64,000 nucleotides of DNA from Actinomycetes bacterium. GTDB lineage: Bacteria > Actinomycetota > Actinomycetes > Streptosporangiales > Streptosporangiaceae. The translations under genes were made by a program, and so were the position numbers. The notes below the pieces were generated by a model, which saw nothing but the letters and a program-made list of their open reading frames with translations, was not told where the DNA came from and did not search any database. The stretch spans positions 62,001 through 126,000 of the forward strand of contig JAJYTD010000007.1 in the NCBI GenBank assembly GCA_021793235.1, in the 5' to 3' direction. Positions 17,325 through 25,687 of the stretch are shown piece after piece (the stretch's first letter is position 1; each line of letters starts with the position of its first letter).

Positions 17325-18506
17325 GTGGTCAAGAACGCTCCATTGGAATCTGTCGCCGAAGCTCAGAGGCGGGCGAAGAAGCGCCTCCCGATGGAGGTGT
17401 ACGTATCTTTAATCGCCGGGACCGAAAAGGGCGTCACCCTGGACGACAACATCCGGGCCTACGATGAGGTCGGTCTCCGTCCGCGCATCGCCGCGGAGCT
17501 TCCCCCACTGCGCGAGCTGAACACGACCGTCCTGGGGCAGGAGGTCTCTTTCCCGGTGGTCGTCTCACCCGCCGGCGCCCAAGCCGTGGACCCGGGCGGC
17601 GAGGTCGCCGTGGCCAAAGCCGCGGCAGCGGCGGATACGGCCATGGGGCTGAGTTCCTTCGCCAGCATGCCGTTCGAAGATGTCGTCGCGGCCAACCCGA
17701 AGTCGTTCTTCCAGCTGTACTGGGTGGGCAGCCGCGACGCTATCGCGGCGCGTGCCGAGCGTGCCCGAAAGGCCGGGGCCAAAGCGCTGATTCTGACCCT
17801 GGACTGGTCTTTTGCCAGCCGTCGCGACTGGGGCAGCCCGTCGATACCCGAAAAGGTGAACCTTGCCACGCTGGCGAAATTCGCCCCCATGGGGATTTCG
17901 CGCCCGGGCTGGGCGCTCCGGTTCGTGCTCGGCGGAATTCCGGATCTGAAGGTGCCCAACCTGGCGACCGGCGGGCAAGAGCCGCCGACCTTCCAGCAGG
18001 CATACGTCGAATGGGCCCACACTCCGCTGCCCACCTGGGAGGACGTGCGGTGGTTGCGCGATCTCTGGGACGGCCCGTTCCTTGTCAAGGGGATCTATCA
18101 CCCAGACGACGCCAGGCGGGCCGTCGACAGCGGAGCGACGGCCATTTCGGTCTCCAACCACGGCGGAAACAACCTTGACGGCATTCCGGCGACGCTGCGC
18201 GCGCTGCCTGCCGTGGCCGAGGCTGTAGGCGACCAGGTCGAGGTCTTCGTCGACGGCGGGATCCGCCGCGGCAGCGACGTGGTCAAGGCCCTGGCCCTCG
18301 GCGCGCGAGCGGTGTTCGTGGGACGTGCCTGGCTGTGGGGCCTGGCCGCAGGCGGCCAGGACGGAGTCTGGCAGATCCTGGAGGTCCTGCGCAGCGGCAT
18401 CGACGAGACCCTCATCGGGCTCGGCCACAAGTCGATCCACGACTTGAGCCCTGAGGACCTGATCATCCCCGAAGGCTTCACGCTCGGGCGAGAGCTGGTG
18501 GCTTGA
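17325..18506 (+). CDS. FMN-dependent alpha-hydroxy-acid oxidase family, MftD-like
   Basis: A 393-aa TIM-barrel flavoprotein. Motifs are LESVAEAQRRAKKRLPMEVY, SLIAGTEKGVTLDDNI, VVSPAGAQAVDPGGEVAVA, ISVSNHGGNNLDGIPATLR and VFVDGGIRRGSDVVKALALG. The NHGGNNLDG active-site segment and the N-terminus match what I recall of MftD, the flavoenzyme that finishes pre-mycofactocin, more closely than lactate oxidases. No mftA, B, C, E or F lies in the window. I prefer the GTG at 17325 (GAGG 9 bases upstream) over a TTG at 17310. It could instead be a related lactate/hydroxyacid oxidase. Confidence 0.8.
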   Translation: MVKNAPLESVAEAQRRAKKRLPMEVYVSLIAGTEKGVTLDDNIRAYDEVGLRPRIAAELPPLRELNTTVLGQEVSFPVVVSPAGAQAVDPGGEVAVAKAAAAADTAMGLSSFASMPFEDVVAANPKSFFQLYWVGSRDAIAARAERARKAGAKALILTLDWSFASRRDWGSPSIPEKVNLATLAKFAPMGISRPGWALRFVLGGIPDLKVPNLATGGQEPPTFQQAYVEWAHTPLPTWEDVRWLRDLWDGPFLVKGIYHPDDARRAVDSGATAISVSNHGGNNLDGIPATLRALPAVAEAVGDQVEVFVDGGIRRGSDVVKALALGARAVFVGRAWLWGLAAGGQDGVWQILEVLRSGIDETLIGLGHKSIHDLSPEDLIIPEGFTLGRELVA

Positions 18507-18545
18507 CCTCCCCCTCTCCCTGGAGGGAGGGGATTCCTGGCTCAC
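18507..18545 (+). terminator. Hairpin after the MftD-like gene, resembling an IS200/IS605-type end
   Basis: CCCCTCTCCC and GGGAGGGG around TGGA form a GC-rich hairpin (18511-18532) straight after the stop, followed by GATTCCTGGCTC. It can serve as a terminator for the plus-strand gene. The hairpin plus GGATTCCTGGCTC ending is also reminiscent of IS200/IS605-type element ends, but no transposase or TnpB is nearby. Confidence 0.45.
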
Positions 18546-18586
18546 GGCGCTCGGCCGCTCAGCGAACAACCGGGGCTTAGCGCTGG

Positions 18587-18961
18587 TCAGGAGGTCGGTG
18601 ACGCGGACGTGTCGGGATCGCCGACGACCTCAAGACGGCCGCGACGGATCCGGTCACGGCCCCATTCGCCAAGCGGCTGTAGCGCTTCATTGAGTGCCGC
18701 GCCTGTCTCCGTCAGCGTGTACTCCACCTTCGGCGGTACTTCCGCGTAGACCTTGCGGTGGATCAGGTCGTCCTCTTCCATCTGACGCAAGTGCTGGGTG
18801 AGCATCTTCTCGCTGACGCCGGGCAGGGCACGGCGGAGCTCGGCGAAGCGGCGGGTGCCGTGGGCGTGCAGCTCCCAGAGGACGAGGCCCTTCCATTTGC
18901 CGCTGACGACGTCGAGCGCGGCGTCGATTCCGCAGATGTAGGGGCCCTTGCGGGGTGGCAT
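18587..18961 (-). CDS. HxlR-type winged-helix regulator
   Basis: A 124-aa MarR-like regulator of the HxlR family. It shows CGIDAALDVVSGKWKGLVLW, FAELRRALPGVSEKMLTQ, then HLRQMEEDDLI and the wing VEYTLTETG. The ATG at 18961 has GAGGA 7 bases upstream. It is divergent from an imine-reductase-like gene, with a 23-base inverted repeat between them that is the likely operator. Confidence 0.93.
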   Translation of the reverse strand: MPPRKGPYICGIDAALDVVSGKWKGLVLWELHAHGTRRFAELRRALPGVSEKMLTQHLRQMEEDDLIHRKVYAEVPPKVEYTLTETGAALNEALQPLGEWGRDRIRRGRLEVVGDPDTSASPTS

Positions 18962-19009
18962 TGACAGTCCTCGCTCTGCGTCGATCGCGGAGTACTGACC
19001 AAATGGCCG

Positions 19010-19032
19010 GTACCCCACTATTTAGTGGGTAC
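19010..19032. promoter_or_regulatory. Inverted repeat between HxlR and imine-reductase genes, probable HxlR operator
   Basis: GTACCCCACTA (19010-19020) and TAGTGGGTAC (19023-19032) form a near-perfect dyad, with one extra C in the left arm and a two-base centre. GTAC outer ends with ACT/AGT inner ends are characteristic of HxlR-family sites. It lies 49 bases before the regulator start and 69 bases before the reductase start. Confidence 0.7.
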
Positions 19033-19100
19033 TTCCCTGTGATGGTGGCAGCGGCCAGGGTGGTCGGCAAGCGACCCCGAGCCCTTGAGGAGATCCCCGC

Positions 19101-19997
19101 ATGCCCACACCTACATCTGTCACCGTGCTCGGTCAGGGCCCCATGGGCCAGGCGATGGCCCATACGTTGGTCGACGCCGGACACCCGGTCACGGTGTGGA
19201 ATCGCACGCCGCGCCGTGCTGACGGTGTCGTTGCCGCAGGGGCACGGCTCGCGGCCACCCCATCCGACGCGGTGGCAGCCGGCGACCTGGTCATCCTCAG
19301 CCTGACCGACTACCAGGCCATGTGGGACGTACTCGGTGATGCGGCGGCATCACTCGCCGGACGCACGTTGGCCAATCTCAGCTCGGACACCCCTGACAAG
19401 ACCCGCGAGGCGGCGGCATGGGCGGCCTCGCACGGAGCATCGTTTTTGACCGGCGGGGTGATGGTGCCCGCACCCATGGTCGGCACCGATCTGTCGTACG
19501 CGTACTACAGCGGCGACGCGGAGGCATTCGACGCTCATCGCGCGACGCTCGCCCGCATCGGCGAGCCGCGGTTCCTGGGCGACGATCCAGGGCGTGCCCA
19601 GCTGATGTACCAGGCCCATCTCGACGTCTTCCTGACCACGTTGTCCGGGTTCGCCCACGCGACCGCTCTCGTCGGCTCAGCCGGCATCACCGCGGAAACC
19701 TTCCTGCCCGAGGTCATGCAGCTGTTCCAAGCGATCCCCGACATGATCGCCGAAGACGGCATCGACAAGCTCGGAGCGCAAATCGACGCCGGTGAGCACC
19801 CCGGTGAAGGAAGCAGCAACATCATGATGGGTGCCACCGCCGACCACATCCACGCGGCCAGCAAGGCCGTCGGTATCGACGCCTCCCTCCCGCGTGCCGT
19901 GCAAGCGCACTACCGCCGAGCCATTGACGACGGCCACGGCACCGAGGGCTGGACCCGAATCATCGACGGTATCCGTACTCCGCGAGCGAGCGCATGA
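19101..19997 (+). CDS. NAD(P)-dependent reductase, beta-hydroxyacid dehydrogenase / imine reductase type
   Basis: A 298-aa two-domain oxidoreductase. The Rossmann domain starts TSVTVLGQGPMGQAMAHTLV with the cofactor loop and VWNRTPRR, which suggests NADP(H). The C-terminal helical domain (about 170-298) includes HLDVFLTTLSGFAHATAL and IDKLGAQIDAGEHPGEGSSN, typical of imine-reductase-like members. The usual catalytic Lys of 3-hydroxyisobutyrate dehydrogenases is not present in the expected place, also as in imine reductases. It is divergent from HxlR, which probably represses it. Confidence 0.87.
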   Translation: MPTPTSVTVLGQGPMGQAMAHTLVDAGHPVTVWNRTPRRADGVVAAGARLAATPSDAVAAGDLVILSLTDYQAMWDVLGDAAASLAGRTLANLSSDTPDKTREAAAWAASHGASFLTGGVMVPAPMVGTDLSYAYYSGDAEAFDAHRATLARIGEPRFLGDDPGRAQLMYQAHLDVFLTTLSGFAHATALVGSAGITAETFLPEVMQLFQAIPDMIAEDGIDKLGAQIDAGEHPGEGSSNIMMGATADHIHAASKAVGIDASLPRAVQAHYRRAIDDGHGTEGWTRIIDGIRTPRASA

Positions 19998-20036
19998 GCG
20001 CCGTTCGGCGCAATGCTCTGGTCCAGCGGGTCCCGG

Positions 20037-20981
20037 TCAGGTAAACGGCCGGGACGCCTCGTCTAGGACTGCGACCTCGTCCGCGTTCAGGCGCAGCTCA
20101 GGGGCTGCAAGCAGATCGGACAGCTGGGCGATCGTGGTCGCACTCGCCAGTGGTGCCGTCACGGTCGGTTTGGCCAACAGCCAGGCCAGTGCCGTTGTCG
20201 CGATCGAAGCGCCGCGGGCGGAGGCGACGGATTCCAGCGTGCTGACGACCTTCAATCCGGCCTCGTTCATATACGGTTTCACCGCGGCGCCGCGGGCGGC
20301 GCCCTCCAAATCGTCCGCGGTCCGATATTTTCCGGTGAGGAACCCGCTGGCGAGTGAGAAGTAGGGGAAGACACCCAGCCGGTGCCTTTCAGCCAGGTCG
20401 GCGAGATCGCGCTCGTAGTCCCGGCGGTTCACCAGGCTGTAATTGGGCTGCAGCGCCACCGGGGGTGCGAAACCGTTCTCCTGGGCGACGCTGATCCACT
20501 CGGCGACGCGCTCGGCGCTGTAGTTGGACACGCCGACGTAGCGGACCTTGCCGGCCCTGACCAGACTGTCGAAGGCCGCCAGGCTCTCCACCAGCGGTGT
20601 GCTCTCGTCGTCGTAGTGCGCGTAGTACAGGTCGATGTGGTCCGTCTGGAGGCGCTTGAGGGAGGCGTTCGCAGCGTTGGCGATATTGTCCGGCGCAAGG
20701 CCCTTGAACTCGGGGTGGCCGCTGACCTTGGTGGCGACGACCACCTCGTCGCGGTTGCCGCGGCTGCGCATCCACTGGCCGATGATCGTCTCCGACTCCC
20801 CACCGGTGTTGCCCGGGACCCAGAACGAGTAGGAGTCCGCGGTATCGACGAAGTCACCGCCCCCTGCGACGAAGGCGTCCAGGACCTCCTCGGAGGTCTC
20901 CGCGTCCGTGGTCATACCGAAGGTGTTCCCGCCCAGGCCCAGCGGGTGGACATCAAGATCTGACGTGCCGATACGGGGCAT
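20037..20981 (-). CDS. Aldo/keto reductase
   Basis: A 314-aa NADPH-dependent TIM-barrel reductase of the YajO/AKR general-stress type. Catalytic tetrad residues can be seen: Asp and Tyr in DTADSYSFW, Lys in VATKVSG and His in DLYYAHYDD. The cofactor-binding PYFSLASGFLTGKYR and C-terminal TTALAWLLAKPTVTAPLASA are also present. The ATG at 20981 follows GAAAGGA; a long upstream open frame opposite the neighbouring gene is not coding. Substrate unknown. Confidence 0.92.
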   Translation of the reverse strand: MPRIGTSDLDVHPLGLGGNTFGMTTDAETSEEVLDAFVAGGGDFVDTADSYSFWVPGNTGGESETIIGQWMRSRGNRDEVVVATKVSGHPEFKGLAPDNIANAANASLKRLQTDHIDLYYAHYDDESTPLVESLAAFDSLVRAGKVRYVGVSNYSAERVAEWISVAQENGFAPPVALQPNYSLVNRRDYERDLADLAERHRLGVFPYFSLASGFLTGKYRTADDLEGAARGAAVKPYMNEAGLKVVSTLESVASARGASIATTALAWLLAKPTVTAPLASATTIAQLSDLLAAPELRLNADEVAVLDEASRPFT

Positions 20982-21122
20982 TGCCGTCCTTTCACTCCCC
21001 GGTCTCCTGTGAACTACGGCAACAAGATCAAATCCCCGGTGTTTCCGCGTCGCGACGCGCGGACACGTCGCGATCCGGATAGCGTGGACGAGCATGGCGA
21101 CCACCGGACCGGAGAACACCGC

Positions 21123-21842
21123 ATGCGCTCTTTCCTCCCCGAACCCGATCCCATAGCGGAGGCGGGCCTCACGCCGTTGGCGGAGAACATCACGGCCGGG
21201 CGGAATCGGGCGGAACTGGAGTCCCGCGTCGCCCCGCTGATCGAAACGCTGGGCGAACGACTGATGACCGAGCACTTCGGTCCTGCCCGGCGGCACGCGC
21301 TGCGCGCCAACGAACTCCTGCCCGCCTCTCTGTACCGGGCGGGTCTGGTGTTCCTGCGCGAAAGCGACTTCGCCCGGGCTGAGGAGCTCCTGGCCGACGC
21401 GGCCGAATGCCAGGAGCTGTCGGCCCGGCGGTTGCGCACGTGGGCCGCGACGGTGCCCTCCCTCAAGGCCGACGCGGAGGCGGGGACCCGCCGTGTGTGG
21501 ACCATGTGGTGGGAGACCGGCAAGGCCCTGCGCGGACAGGGCGAATGGCGCCGGGCGCACGAACTGCTCACCGCGGTCCTGGACCAAGTCAGGCTGGACG
21601 GCCGCTGCGGACTCGTGCGCGAGGACCTGGACTTCGTGGCGGCCAGAATCCGCCAGGAGGAGCTCCGTCAGCAGGGGCGCACCGTGATGGCCGCGATGCG
21701 CGGACTGCGCCCGGCATCCCGGAGGGCCGCTCGGTTCGGCCTCACTCCGGAAGGGGTCAGGGAGGCCGCCGGCGAGGCGCTCCCCAGTGCCAGGACCGCG
21801 CTCACGAGGCGGACTCCCCTGCCGCCCGAAGAAACCGGCTGA
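21123..21842 (+). CDS. Protein of unknown function, helical, Arg-rich
   Basis: A 239-aa protein that I do not recognise. It is predicted mostly alpha-helical, with Ala/Arg/Leu-rich segments such as YRAGLVFLRESDFARAEELL and GEWRRAHELLTAVLDQVRL that look like tetratricopeptide-style helix pairs. There is no signal peptide or membrane segment. ATG 21123 has GGAG upstream. Codon use is like its neighbours, so it looks like a real gene. It is divergent from the aldo/keto reductase. Confidence 0.65.
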   Translation: MRSFLPEPDPIAEAGLTPLAENITAGRNRAELESRVAPLIETLGERLMTEHFGPARRHALRANELLPASLYRAGLVFLRESDFARAEELLADAAECQELSARRLRTWAATVPSLKADAEAGTRRVWTMWWETGKALRGQGEWRRAHELLTAVLDQVRLDGRCGLVREDLDFVAARIRQEELRQQGRTVMAAMRGLRPASRRAARFGLTPEGVREAAGEALPSARTALTRRTPLPPEETG

Positions 21843-22028
21843 AGGGCCGCCCGCACCACGGCGAGCGCGAAGCGCTCTGCCGTTTCCGCCCTGCCACGCA
21901 GGAGTCCGATTCCTCCCCGGGCCCACGCCCGGGGCGTCCTCGGAGATGCATGGTGACGTGTCGTCCTGGCGCTTCGGCGACGCCGTCTTCTCCTGGGACT
22001 ACGACGTATCCGCCGACGGCACGAAGAA

Positions 22029-22058
22029 GGACGGCCCCCTCGGTCACGAGGGCCGTCC
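22029..22058 (-). terminator. Hairpin terminator of the thiolase operon
   Basis: GGACGGCCCCCTCG and CGAGGGCCGTCC pair, with two bulged C, around a GTCA loop. It lies 20 bases past the minus-strand thiolase stop and so probably ends the transporter/thiolase operon. No T-run is seen. Confidence 0.7.
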
Positions 22059-22078
22059 CCGAGGTCGGCGCTTGCCTG

Positions 22079-23257
22079 CTACAGGCGTTCCACGATCATG
22101 GCGTTGGCCAGGCCGCCGGCCTCGCACATGGTCTGCAGGCCGAACCGGCCGCCGGATGTCTCCAGGGCCGTGAGCATGGTGGCCAGCAGGCGCGTCCCGG
22201 ACGCGCCGAGCGGGTGGCCGAGCGCGATCGCACCGCCGTGGATGTTGAGCCGCTCGGGGTCGGCGCCGAGTTCGCGTGCCCAGGCCAGCGGCACCGAAGC
22301 GAACGCCTCGTTCACCTCGTAGACGTCGATGTCCTCGATCGACAGCCCCGCGTTGTGCAGCAGTTTGCGGGTGGCGGGCAGGACGCCCATGAGCATGAGG
22401 ATGGGGTCGTCCCCGGCGATCGCGAAGGAGTGGAACCGGGCGCGCGGTGTCAGCCCGAGGGCTGCGGCTTTCTCCTCGCTCATGATCAGCGCTGCTGAGG
22501 CGCCGTCGGTGAGGGGGGAGGAGTTGCCCGCCGTGATCCGCCAATCGATCTCGGGGAAGCGTTCCTTGGCTCGGTCGTTGGTGAAGGCCGGGGTGAGGCC
22601 GGCGAGTTTCTCCGGGGTCGTGCCGGGGCGAACGGTCTCATCGGTTCGGCCGCCGTCGATGGGCAGGATCTCCCGGTCGAAGACGCCCGCGGCCGCGGCT
22701 TCCGCGGCACGCTGGTGCGAGCGTGCGGCGAACCGGTCGAGTTCGTCGCGGTCGATCTTCCAGCGTGCGGCGATCACCTCGGCTGCGATCCCTTGGGCCA
22801 CCAGCCCGTCCGGGTAGCGCTTGCGCAGCAGGGCGCCGTAGGCGTCCTGGCCCTGCTTGTCGCTGCCCATGGGGACCCGGCTCATCGACTCCACGCCCCC
22901 GGCGATCGCGATGTCGTAGGCGCCGGAGGCGATGCCCTGAGCGGCGAAGTGCACGGCCTGCTGGCTGGAACCGCACTGGCGGTCCACCGTCGTCGCGGGG
23001 ACGGATTCGGGCAGCCCGGCCGCCAACACAGCGTGGCGGCCGATGTTGACGGCCTGGTTACCGGTCTGGGTGACGCATCCGGTGATGACGTCGTCGATGT
23101 CGGCGGGGTCGACGTCGTTGCGGTCGAGCAGCCCACGCAGCGTAGTGGCGAGCAGGTCCACCGGGTGGACCTCCGACAGTGCGCCGCCGGCCTTGCCCCG
23201 CCCGGAGGGGGTGCGGACGACGTCGACAACGACGGCGCTGTTCAAGCTGGGTGCCAT
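22079..23257 (-). CDS. Acetyl-CoA acetyltransferase / 3-ketoacyl-CoA thiolase (FadA6-like)
   Basis: A 392-aa thiolase. It has nucleophilic Cys in TTVDRQCGSSQQAVHFAAQG (near residue 90), the NEAF motif with YEVNEAFASVPLAWA, GGAIALGHPLGASGTR and the C-terminal LQTMCEAGGLANAMIVERL with the second Cys. In the steroid C/D-ring pathway FadA6 releases acetyl-CoA after ring opening; context and sequence style fit that role, but a general thiolase cannot be excluded. ATG 23257 follows AAGGAG. It is last in a minus-strand cluster behind an SDR and the Liv-type transporter. Confidence 0.9.
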   Translation of the reverse strand: MAPSLNSAVVVDVVRTPSGRGKAGGALSEVHPVDLLATTLRGLLDRNDVDPADIDDVITGCVTQTGNQAVNIGRHAVLAAGLPESVPATTVDRQCGSSQQAVHFAAQGIASGAYDIAIAGGVESMSRVPMGSDKQGQDAYGALLRKRYPDGLVAQGIAAEVIAARWKIDRDELDRFAARSHQRAAEAAAAGVFDREILPIDGGRTDETVRPGTTPEKLAGLTPAFTNDRAKERFPEIDWRITAGNSSPLTDGASAALIMSEEKAAALGLTPRARFHSFAIAGDDPILMLMGVLPATRKLLHNAGLSIEDIDVYEVNEAFASVPLAWARELGADPERLNIHGGAIALGHPLGASGTRLLATMLTALETSGGRFGLQTMCEAGGLANAMIVERL

Positions 23258-23376
23258 GGGGAACTCCTTGGGATGGTCGGGTGCGCGCGAACCGGTCACA
23301 GTCGGCCACACGGCGTGGCGGGTGGATCGGTGTCGTTCGGCGGGGATCGTCGGGGCCGGGCCGCTGCCCAGCCGGG

Positions 23377-24129
23377 TCAGGGATGCTGGCTGCTGACGGA
23401 GATCACTTCGCCGGTCATGTAGGAGGAGAGGTCGCTGGCAAGGAACACCACCACGTTGGCGACCTCGTCGGGGGTGGCTCCGCGGCCGAAGGCCTCCTTG
23501 GCGGCCAGGCCGTCCAGCAGTTCACGACTGACCGTCTTCTCCAGGAACGGATGCATCGCCAGGCTGGGGGCGACCGCGTTGACGCGGACACCCGCGGAGG
23601 CCGCGTCCATGGCCGCGCACCGGGTGAACGCCATGACCCCCGCTTTGGCGGCGGCGTAGTGCGCCTGCTTCTCCTGGGCCCGCCAGCCGGAGACCGACGC
23701 CAGGTTCACGATGGTTCCCGAGCGCCGGGGCAGCATGTGGCGGAAGGCCGCCCGCGTGGCTCTGAAGACGCTCGTCAGACTGATGTCGATGACGCGGTCC
23801 CACTCGGCGTCGGTCATGTCGACCACGGCCCGGTCGCCGCCCAGCCCGGCGTTGTTGACCAGGACATCCACGGCGCCGGCCTCGGACACCGCGCGGTCGA
23901 TCAGCGCGTCCACCTGCCGGGTGTCGGAGACGTCGCAGGGGATGGCGATCGGCGGTTCGGCGCTGATGCCGGTGAGGCGTTCGGCGGCTTCGGCCAGTCT
24001 CTGCTCGTGAATGTCGCTGATGACCGGCCGTGCCCCCTCCTCGGCGCACCGCTTGGCTATCGCGTATCCCAGGCCGGCGCCCGCGGCGGCGGTGACCAGG
24101 ACGGTTTTTCCCGCAAGCGAGCCGCTCAT
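23377..24129 (-). CDS. SDR-family dehydrogenase, steroid C/D-ring cluster type (Rv3548c/Rv3549c-like)
   Basis: A 250-aa short-chain dehydrogenase. It has a cofactor loop VTAAAGAGLGYAIAKR, VLVNNAGLGGDRAV, a Ser in NLASVSGWRAQ and the YAAAKAG catalytic Tyr/Lys. The unusual TAAAGAGLG loop, MTDAEWDRVIDISLTSVFRA and the C-terminal end SVSSQHP match the SDRs that I recall from the mycobacterial HIP gene cluster. Its ATG overlaps the stop of the upstream LivF gene by four bases, so it is translated with the transporter. Exact step unknown; oxidation of a ring hydroxyl is likely. Confidence 0.88.
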   Translation of the reverse strand: MSGSLAGKTVLVTAAAGAGLGYAIAKRCAEEGARPVISDIHEQRLAEAAERLTGISAEPPIAIPCDVSDTRQVDALIDRAVSEAGAVDVLVNNAGLGGDRAVVDMTDAEWDRVIDISLTSVFRATRAAFRHMLPRRSGTIVNLASVSGWRAQEKQAHYAAAKAGVMAFTRCAAMDAASAGVRVNAVAPSLAMHPFLEKTVSRELLDGLAAKEAFGRGATPDEVANVVVFLASDLSSYMTGEVISVSSQHP

Positions 24130-24830
24130 ACGCTCACTCCCATTTCTCTCTGGTAGGCCGCGTCGAGCGCGTGGCCACCGCCCTCCTCGATCGCTGTGAC
24201 CTGCCCCCGGACGAGGACATAGCCCCGGTCGATCCGGTCGCGCACCATGGCGATCGAGGGCTCGGCGATCACGATGATCGTTCCCGCGCGGGCGAGTTCG
24301 GCCACACGCTCCAGCAGGTCCTGGACGATGACCGGGGCCAGTCCGGTATTCATCTCGTCCAGGAGCAGCACCTTCGGGTCGCCCATCAGAGCACGGGTGA
24401 CCACGAGCATCTGCTGCTCCCCTCCGGAGAGGACTCCCGCGAGGTTGCGCTCGCGTTCGCGCAGCCGCGGGAACCGGTCGATCGCCACGTCGACAGCGCC
24501 GTGCGGCAGCCGCAATGCCTCGGCCATGACCTGCAGGTTCTCTCGGACCGTGAGGCGGGGAAAGAGCTGGCGCCCCTGGGGGACGATAGCCACTCCCGAC
24601 TTGGCGCGCCGTGCCGGTGGCAGACCGGCCACGTCGTGGCCGTTCACCAGCACACTGCCTGACGCAGCCACCGAGCCGTACAGGCCGAGCAGCAGACTGG
24701 ACTTGCCCGCGCCGTTGGCGCCGACGACAGCCGTGATCTTTCCCGGCGGCGCGTACAGGTCGACTCCTTTGAGTGCCTGGGCCTTGCCGTAACGGACGGA
24801 CAGGTTGCGAACTTCGAGGCCGTTGCTCAT
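24126..24830 (-). CDS. livF: Branched-chain-type ABC transporter ATPase (LivF-like)
   Basis: A 234-aa ATP-binding subunit. It has Walker A GANGAGKSS, the signature LSGGEQQMLVVTRAL, Walker B VLLLDE and the family motif NTGLAPVIVQ. With LivG it powers uptake through LivH and LivM. The start overlaps the LivG stop (ATGA). The position inside a cluster of CoA-linked ring-degradation genes suggests the cargo is a carboxylic acid rather than leucine. Confidence 0.93.
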   Translation of the reverse strand: MSNGLEVRNLSVRYGKAQALKGVDLYAPPGKITAVVGANGAGKSSLLLGLYGSVAASGSVLVNGHDVAGLPPARRAKSGVAIVPQGRQLFPRLTVRENLQVMAEALRLPHGAVDVAIDRFPRLRERERNLAGVLSGGEQQMLVVTRALMGDPKVLLLDEMNTGLAPVIVQDLLERVAELARAGTIIVIAEPSIAMVRDRIDRGYVLVRGQVTAIEEGGGHALDAAYQREMGVSV

Positions 24831-25687
24831 CTGTCCCCCTCTTCCTGGACGCGGTCGGTGGCGGATGCCTCGGGGCGGGCCGAGTCCGCCGCATCCTGCT
24901 GCTGTGCCTGCGCGGTCGCGGTGCCGAAGTAGACCTGCCGCATCTCCGGGCTGCGGAGGCACTCATCAGGTGGACCCTCGAACGCCACCGCTCCCTGGTC
25001 CATCAGAACGACGCGTTCGACCAGGGAGGCCACGATGTCGACGTTGTGGTCGACGAGGACGACACCGTGCCCGCGACCGGAAACGGTCGCGACCGCTCTG
25101 CGGATACCGGCCTCACCTTCGGCGTCGCTTCCCGCGAATGGTTCGTCCAGCAGCAGGACATCGGGTTCCTGGGCCAGTGCACGCGCCACCTCGATGAGGC
25201 GCTGCTCTCCCAGGGTGAGGTCGGACCACAACCGTTGCGGCTCGCTGATGTGCAGCGCGGCGCAGATGCGGTCGACTTCGTCGGCGTCATCGCGGTGCAC
25301 GGGGCGCAGGAGGCTCCGCACTGCTGTGCGCATGATGCCCCACGCACTGCCCATCCGCCGGTGCAGGCGGCCGAGCAGGATGTTCTCCCACACGGTGAGG
25401 TCGGGTGCAAGCTGCGGATACTGGAAGGTCCGGGCGAGGCCAGCCCGGGCGCGCCGGGATGGCGCACCCGATATAACCCGCCCGCGCAGTGTGATCCGCC
25501 CGGAGTCGGCCGACTGGGTTCCCGAGAGCAGGTCGACGAGGGTGGTTTTACCGGCCCCGTTGGGGCCGATGAGTCCGACGACTTCGCCGGGCCCCACGTC
25601 CAGCGAAACCTCTCGGACCGCGCGGACCCCGCCGTAGCTCTTGTTCAGGTCGGCGGCGCTCAGCAGCGCGGTGCTCTCATGCGCCAT
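24827..25687 (-). CDS. livG: Branched-chain-type ABC transporter ATPase (LivG-like)
   Basis: A 286-aa ATP-binding subunit. It has Walker A GPNGAGKTT, Walker B VLLLDEPFAGSD, the H-loop in VLVDHNVDIV and the LivG-type LARTFQYPQLAPDLTVWENI. The signature is LTLGEQRLIEVARAL instead of the usual LSxGxQR, a mild departure. A roughly 30-residue Ala/Gln/Glu-rich tail follows the ATPase domain. The start overlaps the LivM stop by 11 bases. Confidence 0.92.
   Translation of the reverse strand: MAHESTALLSAADLNKSYGGVRAVREVSLDVGPGEVVGLIGPNGAGKTTLVDLLSGTQSADSGRITLRGRVISGAPSRRARAGLARTFQYPQLAPDLTVWENILLGRLHRRMGSAWGIMRTAVRSLLRPVHRDDADEVDRICAALHISEPQRLWSDLTLGEQRLIEVARALAQEPDVLLLDEPFAGSDAEGEAGIRRAVATVSGRGHGVVLVDHNVDIVASLVERVVLMDQGAVAFEGPPDECLRSPEMRQVYFGTATAQAQQQDAADSARPEASATDRVQEEGDR

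Noticed and set aside
20982-21926. N-terminal extension of the aldo/keto reductase to about 629 residues
   Set aside because: The extension lies opposite another gene, is low complexity, and a good ribosome site precedes the normal start at 20981.
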